A stretch of 64,000 nucleotides of DNA from Clavibacter sp. B3I6 (GTDB lineage: Bacteria; Actinomycetota; Actinomycetes; Actinomycetales; Microbacteriaceae): assembly GCF_030816895.1 (NCBI RefSeq), contig NZ_JAUSYL010000001.1, positions 1 to 64,000 of the forward strand, written 5' to 3'. The translations under genes were made by a program, and so were the position numbers. Below, piece after piece: positions 1 to 15,326 of this stretch. The notes beneath the pieces were generated by a model that saw nothing but the letters and a program-made list of their open reading frames with translations, was not told the origin of the DNA and did no database searches. Position 1 is the stretch's first letter; each line of letters starts with the position of its first letter.

Positions 1-35
1 CAGGCCGCCGCGACACGCCCGGGATGCGGGTTGTT

Positions 36-64
36 TTGCGGGGGTGGGGTGGTCCGCGTAATGT
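36..64 (+). promoter_or_regulatory. Possible rrn promoter
   Basis: TTGCGG at 36-41 and TAATGT at 59-64 are 17 nt apart, the usual spacing for a sigma-70 type promoter. It lies about 460 nt upstream of mature 16S, reasonable for an actinobacterial rrn leader. Other promoters could lie before the window starts. Confidence 0.4.
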
Positions 65-307
65 CTCCTCTTGTCGCCGGAACGGGCGGGAAGCTGAAAG
101 GCTTCCGGAGCTGTTCTGGCGGGTGATGATCCTGGTGAAACAGAAGTTGCCGCGGCCTACGGGTTGCGTGTGTACCACCAACTGAGCTAGGGTCTGATTC
201 TGCTTCCGACGTGAGTGCTGGGCCTTGTGGTCTGGATCACTCCCACGGGGAGCGGTGGAGTGTGAGCTCCGATGGCTGGCTGTGATGGTCGGTGTCGGGA
301 GCGTCCG

Positions 308-326
308 TTCCTTGAGAACTCAACAG
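308..326 (+). promoter_or_regulatory. boxA-like rrn antitermination element
   Basis: CTTGAGAACTCAACAG at 311-326 resembles the conserved leader element of actinobacterial rRNA operons, where the transcribed boxA is bound by NusB/NusE. A related element (TTGAGAACTACACAG) recurs in the 16S-23S spacer at 2346-2360. Confidence 0.55.
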
Positions 327-527
327 CGTGCACAATGTCAAATGCCAAATACCCGTGGCATCGTCCTTCTGGATGGTGTCCGGATTCCTTTGGAAAACAT
401 TTAAACAAACAAGCAAGTCAGTAATGATTTGTTCTGTCGGTTTCAAACTTGCTGGTTCGTGTTCGATTCCCGTTCACGTCCGGCTTTAGATGTGCCGATC
501 GCCTTCGGGTGATCGTGCGTTTAAGCA

Positions 528-5595
<5,068 letters not shown>

Positions 5596-5599
5596 ACTT

Positions 5600-5622
5600 T
5601 GCTTGCGTCCACTATGTGGTTC
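5600..5622 (+). other. 3' strand of pre-23S processing stem
   Basis: Reverse-complementing this segment gives a close match to 2350-2373 in the 16S-23S spacer, including GTGGACGC. The two strands would pair around the whole 23S gene and form an RNase III-type processing stem. The rest of the spacer to 5710 holds no other recognisable feature. Confidence 0.6.
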
Positions 5623-5710
5623 CCGATATACGGTCGGGTATCAATTGAATATCAGCTTGACTGGTCGATTCATCACAGATTTCATGCCCCCTGTGGGGTG
5701 TGTATGAGGT

Positions 5711-5829
5711 GTTTCGGTGGCCATAGCGAGAGGGAAACGCCCGGTTACATTCCGAACCCGGAAGCTAAGACTCTCAGCGCCGATGGTACTGCAGGGGGGA
5801 CCCTGTGGGAGAGTAGGACACCGCCGGAC
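5711..5829 (+). rRNA. rrf: 5S ribosomal RNA
   Basis: 5S rRNA of about 119 nt closing the rrn operon. It begins GTTTCGGTGGCCATAGCG, contains the conserved CCCGGTTACATTCCGAACCCGG segment, and ends in ACACCGCCGGAC, which pairs with the 5' end. A strong hairpin terminator follows 20 nt downstream. Confidence 0.95.
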
Positions 5830-5848
5830 TTTACTTGTTTGATCGGGG

Positions 5849-5882
5849 AGGCCCGTCGCACTTTGTGCGGCGGGCCTTTCTG
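5849..5882 (+). terminator. rrn operon terminator
   Basis: AGGCCCGTCGCA and TGCGGCGGGCCT form a 12-bp stem with one G-T pair and a 5-nt loop, followed by TTTCTGCGTT. This is a typical intrinsic terminator directly after 5S. Confidence 0.85.
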
Positions 5883-6231
5883 CGTTAACACGCACGATTC
5901 CGAGTCGCCGCCGTCACGAGCGCGAGCAGGTGGGCGTAGCGGGCGGGGTCCGTACGGGCTGACATCGATCGGATGCTGATCTCGTGCGGACAGTCCGCCA
6001 TGCGCGCGTCTCCGGCGAGGGGGCGGACACGTCCCGCAATCTGCCGTCGGCACTGACGCCTTGCAGACGTGCGCGATGCCGATGGTGGACACAGGTGCGC
6101 GTCGCGCGATGGGCGTGGCCCGACCGCCACACGACGCTGGTCCGTGCGCAGCCGTTACCCTGGACTCGGATCATCCGCACGACCCACAACACCACAGACA
6201 TCATCTGGCCCGCGAGGCCGACAGGAGCACA
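5883..6231 (+). promoter_or_regulatory. Intergenic region with promoter of repeat-protein gene
   Basis: There is no convincing gene in these 349 nt. TTACCCT with a TACCCT -10-like hexamer at 6156-6161 fits the -10 style seen elsewhere in the window (for example 25586-25591). AGGAG at 6223-6227 precedes the GTG start at 6232. An in-frame TTG at 6061 has no ribosome binding site, and its extension reads as arbitrary sequence. Confidence 0.45.
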
Positions 6232-8055
6232 GTGAGCGACTCATCCGATCGAGACAGCCGGCCCGAGGGCCAGGACCGCGGATCGTCGCACTCCCCGCGT
6301 GGACGGGACGGCGGGAAGCCTCCGTACGAGCGTGGATCGTCGGGCGCTCCTCGGGGTCCGCGTGACGGCGGGCGAGCATCGGGGCCCCGCGGCGCAGCGG
6401 GCGATCGTCCTGCTCGCGATGGCGAGCGGAAGCCCTGGTCGAAGGACGGCGCCGGTGGTCCCGCCCGTCCTGCCCGGGACGGAGAGCGGAAGCCCTGGTC
6501 GAAGGACGGCGCCGGCGGTCCCGCCCGTCCCGCTCGCGATGGCGAGCGGAAGCCCTGGTCGAAGGACGGCGCTGGCGGGTCCGCCCGTCCTGCCCGTGAT
6601 GGCGAACGGAAGCCCTGGTCGAAGGACGGTGCGGCGGGATCCGGCCGACCGTCCGGCGCGGGTGACCGCAAGCCCTGGTCCGCGGACTCCTCCGGTGGCG
6701 GTCGTCCGTCGCGCGACGGCGAGCGGAAGCCGTGGTCGCGTGATGGCGCGCCCGCCGGTGCCCGTCCCGCCCGTGATGGCGAGCGGAAGCCGTGGTCGAA
6801 GGACGGCCCGCGCGACGCCGGCCGTGGCGGCGGCCGACCGCCCCGCGACGGCGACAAGCTGTGGACGCGGGACGGGCGTCCCGCCCGGAACGACCGCGAT
6901 GCCCCTCGCTACGAGGAGGCGCTCACCGAGGAGCAGCTCCGCGCTCGCGAGCTGCGATCGGTGCGACCGCGTCATGAGGATCCCGAGATCCCCGAGGACG
7001 TGCAGCCGGGGGACCTGGACAGGATCGCGCGCAACGAGCTCAAGACGCTGAGCAAGGACAACGCGGAGGGCGTGGCGCAGCACCTCGTCATGGCGGCCCG
7101 TCTGATCGAGGAGGACCCGGAGCTCGCGCACCGCCACGCCACCTCGGCGGCCCGGCGCGCGGGACGCATCGCGGTCGTCCGGGAGTCCCTGGCGATCACC
7201 GCGTACGCCGTGGGCGATTACGCACTGGCCCTCCGCGAGCTGCGTACGTACCGGCGCATCTCCGGCAAGAACGACCAGCTGGCCCTGATGGTCGACAGCG
7301 AGCGGGGACAGGGACGCCCCGACAAGGCGCTCGAGCTCGGTCGGTCGGTGCCGAAGGAGACCCTGCCCGCGGCGGAGCAGGTCGCCCTCGCGATCGCGAT
7401 GTCCGGCGCGCGGCTGGACCTCGGACAGACGGAGGCGGCTCTCGACGAGCTGTCCATCGCGCAGCTGAACCGCGACGTGGCCTACTCGTACAGCGCCGAC
7501 CTGTTCCACGCGTACGCGGAGGTCCTCGAGGAGCTCGGACGGTCCGACGAGGCCGACGCGTGGCGCCAGCGCGCCGACACGGCCGAGGCGGCGTTCGCGG
7601 ATCCCGACGAGGGGTGGGACGACATGGTCGAGGTCGTCGAGGAGGAGCTGGAGTCCGACGACCAGGTCGACGAGGACCAGGTCGACGAGGAGCTGGTCGA
7701 CGAGGACCAGACCGGCGACGTCCGGTCCGACGCGGAGGATCTCGACGGCGCGACCGGTGCGGATGATGACGCGGCGGACGAGTCGGCAGAGGACGGCGCC
7801 GACGAGCCCGTCGGGCCCGGTGGTGCCGCGCCGGATGACGCGCCGGCTCCGCCGAGCGAGGACGGGGACAGCGCGGAGATCGCCATCGACGTCGACGGCG
7901 AGCTGGACGCATCCGCGGGTGCCGAAGGCGACGCGGACACCGCGACCGCGACGGACGTCGACGCGCGACCGCATGCGGATGCGGGCGCCCACGGCGACTC
8001 CGCTGACGCCGACGACCGCTCCTCCGACGACGAGGAGCGTGACGGTGTTCGCTAG
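6232..8055 (+). CDS. TPR-like protein with basic RKPWS tandem repeats and acidic tail
   Basis: 607-residue protein with three regions. The first ~230 residues are disordered and strongly basic, with seven RKPWS units plus one degenerate copy in 20-residue repeats (RDGERKPWSKDGAGG pattern). Residues ~230-450 are an alanine-rich helical domain resembling TPR-type solenoids (rows such as AAEQVALAIAMSGARLDLGQ). The last ~150 residues are almost purely acidic (DQVDEDQVDEELVDEDQ). GTG 6232 is chosen for its AGGAG 5 nt upstream. The stop overlaps the next start by 11 nt, so coupling with the HAD phosphatase is likely. A related gene sits before the HAD-tlyA block in other actinobacteria, to my recollection. 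The alternating basic and acidic ends suggest nucleic-acid or ribosome contact, but function is unknown. Confidence 0.85.
   Translation: MSDSSDRDSRPEGQDRGSSHSPRGRDGGKPPYERGSSGAPRGPRDGGRASGPRGAAGDRPARDGERKPWSKDGAGGPARPARDGERKPWSKDGAGGPARPARDGERKPWSKDGAGGSARPARDGERKPWSKDGAAGSGRPSGAGDRKPWSADSSGGGRPSRDGERKPWSRDGAPAGARPARDGERKPWSKDGPRDAGRGGGRPPRDGDKLWTRDGRPARNDRDAPRYEEALTEEQLRARELRSVRPRHEDPEIPEDVQPGDLDRIARNELKTLSKDNAEGVAQHLVMAARLIEEDPELAHRHATSAARRAGRIAVVRESLAITAYAVGDYALALRELRTYRRISGKNDQLALMVDSERGQGRPDKALELGRSVPKETLPAAEQVALAIAMSGARLDLGQTEAALDELSIAQLNRDVAYSYSADLFHAYAEVLEELGRSDEADAWRQRADTAEAAFADPDEGWDDMVEVVEEELESDDQVDEDQVDEELVDEDQTGDVRSDAEDLDGATGADDDAADESAEDGADEPVGPGGAAPDDAPAPPSEDGDSAEIAIDVDGELDASAGAEGDADTATATDVDARPHADAGAHGDSADADDRSSDDEERDGVR
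6403..6876 (+). repeat. 60-bp tandem repeats inside a coding region
   Basis: About eight units of 60 bp, each encoding a variant of RPARDGERKPWSKDGAGG. Units 1-4 are nearly identical at the DNA level (GAGCGGAAGCCCTGGTCGAA recurs) and later units are diverged. Copy-number variation between strains would be expected by replication slippage or recombination, always in frame. Confidence 0.9.
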
Positions 8056-9076
8056 GGCGGCGAAGGGGAGTGCGCCCCTGGACGGCGTGGACGTGATCCT
8101 CGCGGACCTCGACGGCGTGGTGTACGCCGGGCCGGACAGCATCCCGCACGCCATCGATGCGCTGAACCGCGCGGAGGGCGCCGGCATCCGCCTGGGCTAC
8201 ATCACGAACAACGCGTCGCGCACCGACGCGTCCGTCGCCGCGCACCTCAGCTCGCTCGGGCTGACCGTGGCGCCGGAGGACGTCGTCACGTCGCCGCAGG
8301 CCGCGCTGCGTCTCCTCGCCGACCGCGTGCCGGCCGGATCCACCGTGCTCGTCGTGGGCGGGGAGGGCCTCGTGCACGAGCTCGAGAAGGCCGGCTACGT
8401 CGTCACGCGCACCGTCGAGGACCACCCCGTCGCCGTCGTGCAGGGCTTCGCTCCCGAGGTGGGCTGGACCCAGCTCGCCGAGGCCGCGTTCGCGCTGGCC
8501 GACCCGGACGTCGTCTGGGTCGCGACCAACACGGACTGGACCATCCCCGTCGCGCGCGGCATCGCGCCCGGGAACGGCACGCTCGTCTCCGCCGTGCACA
8601 CGGCCGTCGGCCGGCTGCCGGTGGTCGCCGGCAAGCCGGAGACCCCCATCTTCGACGTGGCACGCGAGCGCTTCGGCGCCCAGCGGCCCGTCTTCCTGGG
8701 CGACCGGCTCGACACCGACATCCTCGGGGCGACCCGCGCGGGCATGGCGTCGGTGCACGTCCTGACCGGGATCGACCGGGCCAAGCAGCTCCTCGCGGCG
8801 GAGGAGGACCAGCGGCCCACGTTCATCCTCGAGCACCTCGGCCAGCTGCACGAGCCGTACCCGGAGACGCGCTTCTCGCAGCAGGGGAGCGTGGCCACGG
8901 TCGGCAAGGCGTCCGTGCGCATCGCGGGCGACCGCGTCGAGGTCGTCAAGGACGGCGGATCCACGATCGACACGCTGCGCGCCGCCTGCGCCGTGATCTG
9001 GAACTCCGGCCGGCCGATCTACGGGCTGGACGTGCCGGAGTCGCTGTACGTCGCGACCGGTGCGCGCCCTGCGTAG
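8045..9076 (+). CDS. HAD-superfamily phosphatase (NagD/HAD-IIA type)
   Basis: 343-residue HAD hydrolase of the IIA subfamily (NagD, p-nitrophenylphosphatase, phosphoglycolate phosphatase relatives). Motif I is LADLDGVVY (nucleophile D21, acid D23), motif II ITNNAS, the lysine motif GKPETPIF, and motif IV FLGDRLDTDILGA. A cap domain lies between motifs II and III. The start is GTG 8045 with GAGGAG 7 nt upstream; GTG 8039 is in frame but touches the ribosome binding site. It overlaps the preceding gene by 11 nt, and a small conserved gene and tlyA follow. The last ~60 residues after motif IV extend beyond a minimal HAD fold. The substrate cannot be read from sequence. Confidence 0.9.
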   Translation: MFARAAKGSAPLDGVDVILADLDGVVYAGPDSIPHAIDALNRAEGAGIRLGYITNNASRTDASVAAHLSSLGLTVAPEDVVTSPQAALRLLADRVPAGSTVLVVGGEGLVHELEKAGYVVTRTVEDHPVAVVQGFAPEVGWTQLAEAAFALADPDVVWVATNTDWTIPVARGIAPGNGTLVSAVHTAVGRLPVVAGKPETPIFDVARERFGAQRPVFLGDRLDTDILGATRAGMASVHVLTGIDRAKQLLAAEEDQRPTFILEHLGQLHEPYPETRFSQQGSVATVGKASVRIAGDRVEVVKDGGSTIDTLRAACAVIWNSGRPIYGLDVPESLYVATGARPA

Positions 9077-9085
9077 CGTGACGGC

Positions 9086-9298
9086 GTGACCGACGACGCG
9101 GACCGGCTCGGCGCCCGTGAGCCGGACGCCCGCCCGGCTCCGGCCGGCGACGACCGCGACGTCGCGGAGGAGCTCGTGTCCCGTCTCGAGCTGATCGAGG
9201 GGCAGCCGCTCGACGAGCGCGCCGCCTCCTTCGCGCTGCTCCACGACGAGCTCCGCACCCGCCTCGAGGGCGGGGACGGGGCGACGGCGCGTGGCTGA
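9086..9298 (+). CDS. Small conserved protein between HAD phosphatase and TlyA
   Basis: 70-residue acidic protein. The second half (VAEELVSRLELIEGQPLDER and ASFALLHDELRTRLEG) is predicted helical and looks conserved; the first 25 residues are low complexity. It begins at GTG 9086, 9 nt after the HAD gene, and overlaps tlyA by 8 nt, so it is almost certainly cotranslated. Similar tiny ORFs occur at this spot in other actinobacteria (recollection, not checked). No known domain is recognised. Confidence 0.75.
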   Translation: MTDDADRLGAREPDARPAPAGDDRDVAEELVSRLELIEGQPLDERAASFALLHDELRTRLEGGDGATARG

Positions 9299-10148
9299 CC
9301 CGACGCCCGGTCCCGCTGCGGACACGCCGGACGCCGTCGGCGGCGAGCTCCGGCTGGACGCCGCCCTGCCCGCCCTCGGCCTCGCACGCTCACGCACGCA
9401 CGCCGCCCGCTTGATCGCCGACGGGCTCGTCACGGTCGACGGGCGCGGCGTCGTCAAGGCCTCGTTCCGCGTCGTGCCGGGATCCGTCGTCGAGGTCGCG
9501 GGCACGGACGCGTACGTGAGCCGCGGCGCCCACAAGCTCATCGGCGCGCTCGACGCGTTCCCCGGGGTCGTGGTCGCCGGGCGCCTCGCGCTCGACGTCG
9601 GCGCGTCCACCGGCGGCTTCACGCAGGTCCTGCTCGAGCGGGGTGCGCGGCGCGTCGTCGCCCTCGACGTGGGGCACGGCCAGCTGGATCCGCTGATCCG
9701 CGAGGATCCGCGCGTCGACGTGGTGGAGGGGTTCAACGTCCGCGAGCTCGCGCCGGAGACGCTGGCGGAGGTCGCGCCCGGGACCGCGGGTGAGGCGCCG
9801 ACGCTGGTCGTCGGCGACCTCTCCTTCATCTCGCTCGGCCTCGTGCTGCCGGCCATCGCGCGCACCGCCGCCGAGGAGGCGGACATCGTGCTGCTGATCA
9901 AGCCGCAGTTCGAGGTGGGGCGCACGGGCATCCGCGAGGGCATCGTGCACGACGCGGGCCTGCGGGACGACGCCGTGATGCGCGTGCTCTGGTCGGCGTG
10001 GGACCTGGGGCTCGGCACGGCCGGCCTCGTCTCCTCCCCGATCGTCGGCGGTGCCGGGAACCACGAGTACCTCGCCTGGTTCAGCGGTCGTGCGGGGAGC
10101 AATCCGACACAATGGAGATCGACGTCGAACGAGATCACAGGAGCGTGA
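9291..10148 (+). CDS. tlyA: TlyA-family rRNA 2'-O-methyltransferase / haemolysin-like
   Basis: 285-residue protein with an N-terminal S4 RNA-binding domain (residues ~18-80: LRLDAALPALGLARSRTHAA, GLVTVDGRGV) and an FtsJ/RrmJ-type SAM methyltransferase domain. SRGAHKL and the SAM loop ALDVGASTGGFTQ are followed by VVALDVGHGQLDP. Mycobacterial TlyA 2'-O-methylates 16S and 23S rRNA and confers capreomycin sensitivity; the same activity is inferred here. GTG 9291 overlaps the preceding small gene by 8 nt, and the stop abuts nadK. Length matches the family. Confidence 0.92.
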   Translation: MADPTPGPAADTPDAVGGELRLDAALPALGLARSRTHAARLIADGLVTVDGRGVVKASFRVVPGSVVEVAGTDAYVSRGAHKLIGALDAFPGVVVAGRLALDVGASTGGFTQVLLERGARRVVALDVGHGQLDPLIREDPRVDVVEGFNVRELAPETLAEVAPGTAGEAPTLVVGDLSFISLGLVLPAIARTAAEEADIVLLIKPQFEVGRTGIREGIVHDAGLRDDAVMRVLWSAWDLGLGTAGLVSSPIVGGAGNHEYLAWFSGRAGSNPTQWRSTSNEITGA

Positions 10149-10153
10149 GCGAA

Positions 10154-11071
10154 GTGGCTGGACCCGCGAGGCACATCCTGGTCGTGTCCCACACCGGGCG
10201 GCGCGACTCCATCGACGCGGCGCTCAGCGTGTGCGCGCAGCTCGCGGAGGCCGACGTCCGCATCGTGCTCACGGCCGAGGAGAAGGCCGACATCCTGCCC
10301 TTCGCCCCGGAGATGTCCGGCGTCGCGGTGCTCGGCGAGGACGTGCAGACGGCCGACCTCGAGATCGTCATCGTCCTGGGCGGCGACGGCACCATCCTCC
10401 GCTCCGCCGAGCTCGTGCGCGGCACCTCGGTGCCGCTCCTCGGGGTCAACCTCGGGCACGTCGGCTTCCTCGCCGAGAGCGAGCGGGAGGACCTGACGGC
10501 CACGGTCCGGCGCGTGCTCGACCGGGACTACACGGTGGAGGAGCGGATGACGCTCGACGTCACGCTCAAGGTCGGCGCCGACATCGTCTACCGCACGTGG
10601 GCGCTCAACGAGGCGACCGTGGAGAAGGCCAGCCGGGAGCGGATGCTCGAGGTCGTGGTGGAGATCGACGGCCGCCCGCTCGCCTCCTACGGCTGCGACG
10701 GCATGGTGGTCTCGACGCCCACCGGATCCACGGCGTACGCGTTCTCGGCCGGCGGTCCCATCGTGTGGCCGAGCCTCGAGGCCATGCTCGTCGTGCCGCT
10801 CAGCCCTCACACGCTCTTCGCGCGCTCCCTCGTCGTGGGGCCGGAGTCCACGGTCGCCGTCGAGGTGCTGAGCCGCACCGCCGGCTCCGGCGTGCTCTGG
10901 TGCGACGGCCGCCGCACGCGCGACATGCCGCCCGGCGCCCGCGTCGAGGCGCGGCGATCCACCATCCCCGTGCGCCTCGCGCGCCTCAAGCAGTCGCCGT
11001 TCACCGACCGCCTCGTGAACAAGTTCGAGCTGCCGGTCACCGGCTGGAGAGGTCCCGTCGACCGTGATTGA
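10154..11071 (+). CDS. nadK: NAD kinase
   Basis: 305-residue ATP-NAD kinase making NADP+. It shows the family GGDGT motif (VLGGDGTILRSAE), the LGVNLGHVGFLAE substrate segment, and the glycine-rich GSTAYAFSAGGPIV region. GTG 10154 is preferred, with AGGAG at 10139-10143 about 10 nt upstream. GTG 10145 is in frame but only 1 nt from that site. The 3' end overlaps recN by 8 nt, giving the common actinobacterial order tlyA-nadK-recN. Confidence 0.94.
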   Translation: MAGPARHILVVSHTGRRDSIDAALSVCAQLAEADVRIVLTAEEKADILPFAPEMSGVAVLGEDVQTADLEIVIVLGGDGTILRSAELVRGTSVPLLGVNLGHVGFLAESEREDLTATVRRVLDRDYTVEERMTLDVTLKVGADIVYRTWALNEATVEKASRERMLEVVVEIDGRPLASYGCDGMVVSTPTGSTAYAFSAGGPIVWPSLEAMLVVPLSPHTLFARSLVVGPESTVAVEVLSRTAGSGVLWCDGRRTRDMPPGARVEARRSTIPVRLARLKQSPFTDRLVNKFELPVTGWRGPVDRD

Positions 11072-12779
11072 GGAGATCACCATCCGCGACCTCGGGGTGA
11101 TCGGCCAGGCGACGCTGCCGCTCGGCCCGGGCTTCACGGCCGTCACCGGCGAGACCGGCGCGGGCAAGACCATGGTCGTCACCGCGCTCGGGCTCCTGCT
11201 CGGCGCGCGTGCCGACTCGGGAGCCGTGCGGCAGGGGAGCGAACGGGCGGTGGTCGAGGGGCGCTGGATCATCGCGGCGGACGGCCCCGTGTCGGAGCGC
11301 GTGCGGGACGCCGGGGGGGACGTCGACCCGTTCGGCGACGGCACGCGCGGCGAGCTCATCGTCACGCGCCAGCTGTCGGCCGAGGGCCGCAGCCGCGCGT
11401 CCGTCGGGGGCCGGGGCGCCCCCGCGGCGCTGCTCACCGAGATCGGCGAGCAGCTCGTCGTGGTGCACGGGCAGTCCGACCAGATGCGGCTGCGGTCGTC
11501 CACGGCGCAGCGCCAGGCGCTCGACCGGTTCGCGGGATCCGCGCTCGCGCCCGTGCTCGGCGAGTACCAGGAGGTCTTCCGGCGCTGGCAGTCCGCCCGG
11601 GCCGAGCTCGACCGGCTCGTGACGGAGCAGGACGCCCGCACGCGCGAGGCCGAGGAGCTGCGCGCCGCCATCGACGCGATCGAGGCCGTCGCCCCGCAGC
11701 CGGGCGAGGACGAGGAGCTGCGCGAGCGCATCGACCGCCTCACGAACCTCGAGGACCTCCGCGCCGCCGCGTCCGCCGCGCACGAGCTGATGTCCGCGGA
11801 GGACGCCTCGGGCGAGATGGCCGACGCCGCCTCCGTGCTCGACACCGCGCACCGCCGGCTCGACCGCGTCGCGGCGCACGACCCGGGCCTCGCGGAGATC
11901 ATCGAATCCCTCGACACCGCGCGCATCCTCGTGTCGGAGATCGCGGTGCAGCTCTCCGGCTACCTCGCGGGACTCGACGCCGACGGTGCCCGCGAGCTCG
12001 AGTCGCTGCAGGACCGCCGGGCGGAGCTCACCGCCCTCACGCGGGTGCACGGGCCCACGGTGGAGGACGCGCTCGCGTTCCTCGACACCGGCAGCGCCCG
12101 CCTGCTCGAGCTCGACGGCGACACGGACCGCATCGACCTGCTGCGCGTGGAGGTGGAGCGCGACGAGGCGCTCGTCGGCGAGCTCGGCGCGCGCGTCACC
12201 GCGGTGCGCGCGGAGCACGGCGCCCGCCTCGCGGAGGCCGTGACCGCGGAGCTCGGCGCGCTCGCCATGGCCGACGCCTCGCTCGAGGTGCGCGTGTCGC
12301 CGCGCGAGGAGCCCGCGCTGTCCGGGGCCGACCGCGTCGAGATCCTGCTGCGGCCGCACGCCGGCGCCGAGGCGCGCCCGCTCGGCCGCGGAGCGTCCGG
12401 CGGCGAGCTGTCGCGCGTGATGCTCGCGATCGAGGTCGTGGTGGCCGGCGACGACCCGGTGCCCACCTTCGTGTTCGACGAGGTCGACGCGGGGGTCGGC
12501 GGTGCGGCCGCCATCGAGATCGGCCGGCGCCTCGCGCGGCTCGCCGAGCGCGCGCAGGTCATCGTCGTCACCCACCTCGCGCAGGTCGCCGCGTTCTCCA
12601 CGAACCACCTGCGGGTCGTCAAGGGCGGCGACGGGCAGGTCACCGCGTCCAGCGTCACGCAGCTCGAGGGCGACGCGCGGATCCAGGAGATGGCGCGCCT
12701 GCTCTCCGGCTTGCCGGACAGCGAGAGCGGCCTCGCGCACGCCCGCGAGCTCGTGGAGACGGCCGCCTCGCTCCGCTGA
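11064..12779 (+). CDS. recN: DNA repair protein RecN
   Basis: 571-residue SMC-like ATPase for double-strand-break repair. Walker A is [10 protein letters not shown] near residue 30. The middle third is coiled-coil ([20 protein letters not shown]). The ABC signature is [15 protein letters not shown] near residue 450, and Walker B is [16 protein letters not shown] 11064 overlaps the nadK stop by 8 nt, with GGAGAGG at 11046-11052 as ribosome binding site. Length is normal for the family. The gene ends the tlyA-nadK-recN operon; 136 nt separate it from pyrG. Confidence 0.95.
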   Translation: MIEEITIRDLGVIGQATLPLGPGFTAVTGETGAGKTMVVTALGLLLGARADSGAVRQGSERAVVEGRWIIAADGPVSERVRDAGGDVDPFGDGTRGELIVTRQLSAEGRSRASVGGRGAPAALLTEIGEQLVVVHGQSDQMRLRSSTAQRQALDRFAGSALAPVLGEYQEVFRRWQSARAELDRLVTEQDARTREAEELRAAIDAIEAVAPQPGEDEELRERIDRLTNLEDLRAAASAAHELMSAEDASGEMADAASVLDTAHRRLDRVAAHDPGLAEIIESLDTARILVSEIAVQLSGYLAGLDADGARELESLQDRRAELTALTRVHGPTVEDALAFLDTGSARLLELDGDTDRIDLLRVEVERDEALVGELGARVTAVRAEHGARLAEAVTAELGALAMADASLEVRVSPREEPALSGADRVEILLRPHAGAEARPLGRGASGGELSRVMLAIEVVVAGDDPVPTFVFDEVDAGVGGAAAIEIGRRLARLAERAQVIVVTHLAQVAAFSTNHLRVVKGGDGQVTASSVTQLEGDARIQEMARLLSGLPDSESGLAHARELVETAASLR

Positions 12780-12901
12780 TCCGCGGCCGACCCGTGGTCC
12801 ATCCGCCGGGGACCCGCTGCCGGGGCCCGGCGCGGGCCGTCCGCCAGTGGGCCACGCGGGCCGTCGGCGCGCCCGGCTGTCGCACCGCCCCGATTCCCAC
12901 G

Positions 12902-12907
12902 TAGGAT
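12902..12907 (+). promoter_or_regulatory. pyrG -10 box, possibly leaderless transcript
   Basis: TAGGAT lies 8 nt before the pyrG GTG at 12916. Transcription 6-8 nt downstream of a -10 would begin at or beside the start codon. The same arrangement (TAGNNT 6 nt before the start) occurs at 31605-31610, 47065-47070 and 63347-63352. The segment GGATGGA could instead act as a weak ribosome binding site. Confidence 0.45.
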
Positions 12908-12915
12908 GGAAGCCC

Positions 12916-14654
<1,739 letters not shown>

Positions 14655-14658
<4 letters not shown>

Positions 14659-15326
14659 CCGACGCCCCCACGGGATCCCCGGCCGACGGGCTCCACGACG
14701 ACCCGGTGACGTACGAGATCACGTCGAGCGAGCGCGTATTCGAGGGCAAGATCTGGGACATCCGCCGCGAGACGTTCCGCTACGGCGACGGCGAGATCAC
14801 GCGGGAGTACGTCGACCACACGGGCGCCGTCGCGGTCCTCGCGATCGACGACCAGGACCGCGTGCTCCTCATCAAGCAGTACCGGCACCCCGTGCGCACG
14901 CGCGAGTGGGAGATCCCGGCGGGACTCCTCGACGTCACGGACGAGCCGCCGCTGACGGCCGTGCAGCGGGAGCTCGCGGAGGAGGTCGACCTCGAGGCCG
15001 CCGAGTGGAGCGTGCTCGCCGAGTTCCTCACGACGCCCGGCGGCAGCGACGAGGCGATCCGCGTCTACCTCGCCCGCGGGCTCACCCCCACGGCGGAGGC
15101 GTTCGCGCGCACCGACGAGGAGGCCGACATCGAGAAGCGCTGGGTCGACCTCGACGAGGTCGTCACCGCGGTGCTCGAGCGGCGGATCCAGAACCCGTCG
15201 ACCGTGATCGCGGTGCTGCAGGCGCACGTCGCCCGCTCGCGCGGCTGGGCGTCGCTCGGACCCGCGGACGCGCCGTGGCCCCGGCACCCGAAGCTCCGCG
15301 ACGGCGGGAGCGCGTCGGGGTCGTGA
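14655..15326 (+). CDS. NUDIX hydrolase, ADP-ribose pyrophosphatase type
   Basis: 223-residue NUDIX hydrolase resembling ADP-ribose pyrophosphatases, which split ADP-ribose to AMP and ribose-5-phosphate. The Nudix helix is [12 protein letters not shown], preceded by EIPAGLLDV, and the typical ADPRase segments [12 protein letters not shown] and [14 protein letters not shown] are present. GTG 14655 overlaps the pyrG stop by 4 nt, and its own stop overlaps xerD by 4 nt. This pyrG-nudix-xerD order is common in actinobacteria. Confidence 0.92.

Larger units (their letters stand above)
1..527 (+). other. rRNA operon leader region
   Basis: This 527-nt stretch upstream of 16S rRNA holds no convincing protein gene. 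It contains a possible promoter near 36-64, a boxA-like antitermination element at 308-326, and at 333-341 the 5' strand of the 16S processing stem. An isolated tRNA D-arm-like segment lies antisense at 173-192. The short open frames here have no ribosome binding site and no recognisable product. Confidence 0.7.

Noticed and set aside
6403..6876. Regular 60-bp repeats considered as a CRISPR array
   Set aside because: Units are contiguous without unique spacers, keep reading frame and encode a protein repeat; no cas genes are nearby.
7196..11926. A very long minus-strand open frame (over 1500 codons) opposite the HAD-tlyA-nadK-recN genes
   Set aside because: It is arginine/serine-rich low-complexity sequence produced by stop-poor GC-rich DNA; the opposite strand encodes five clear protein families.
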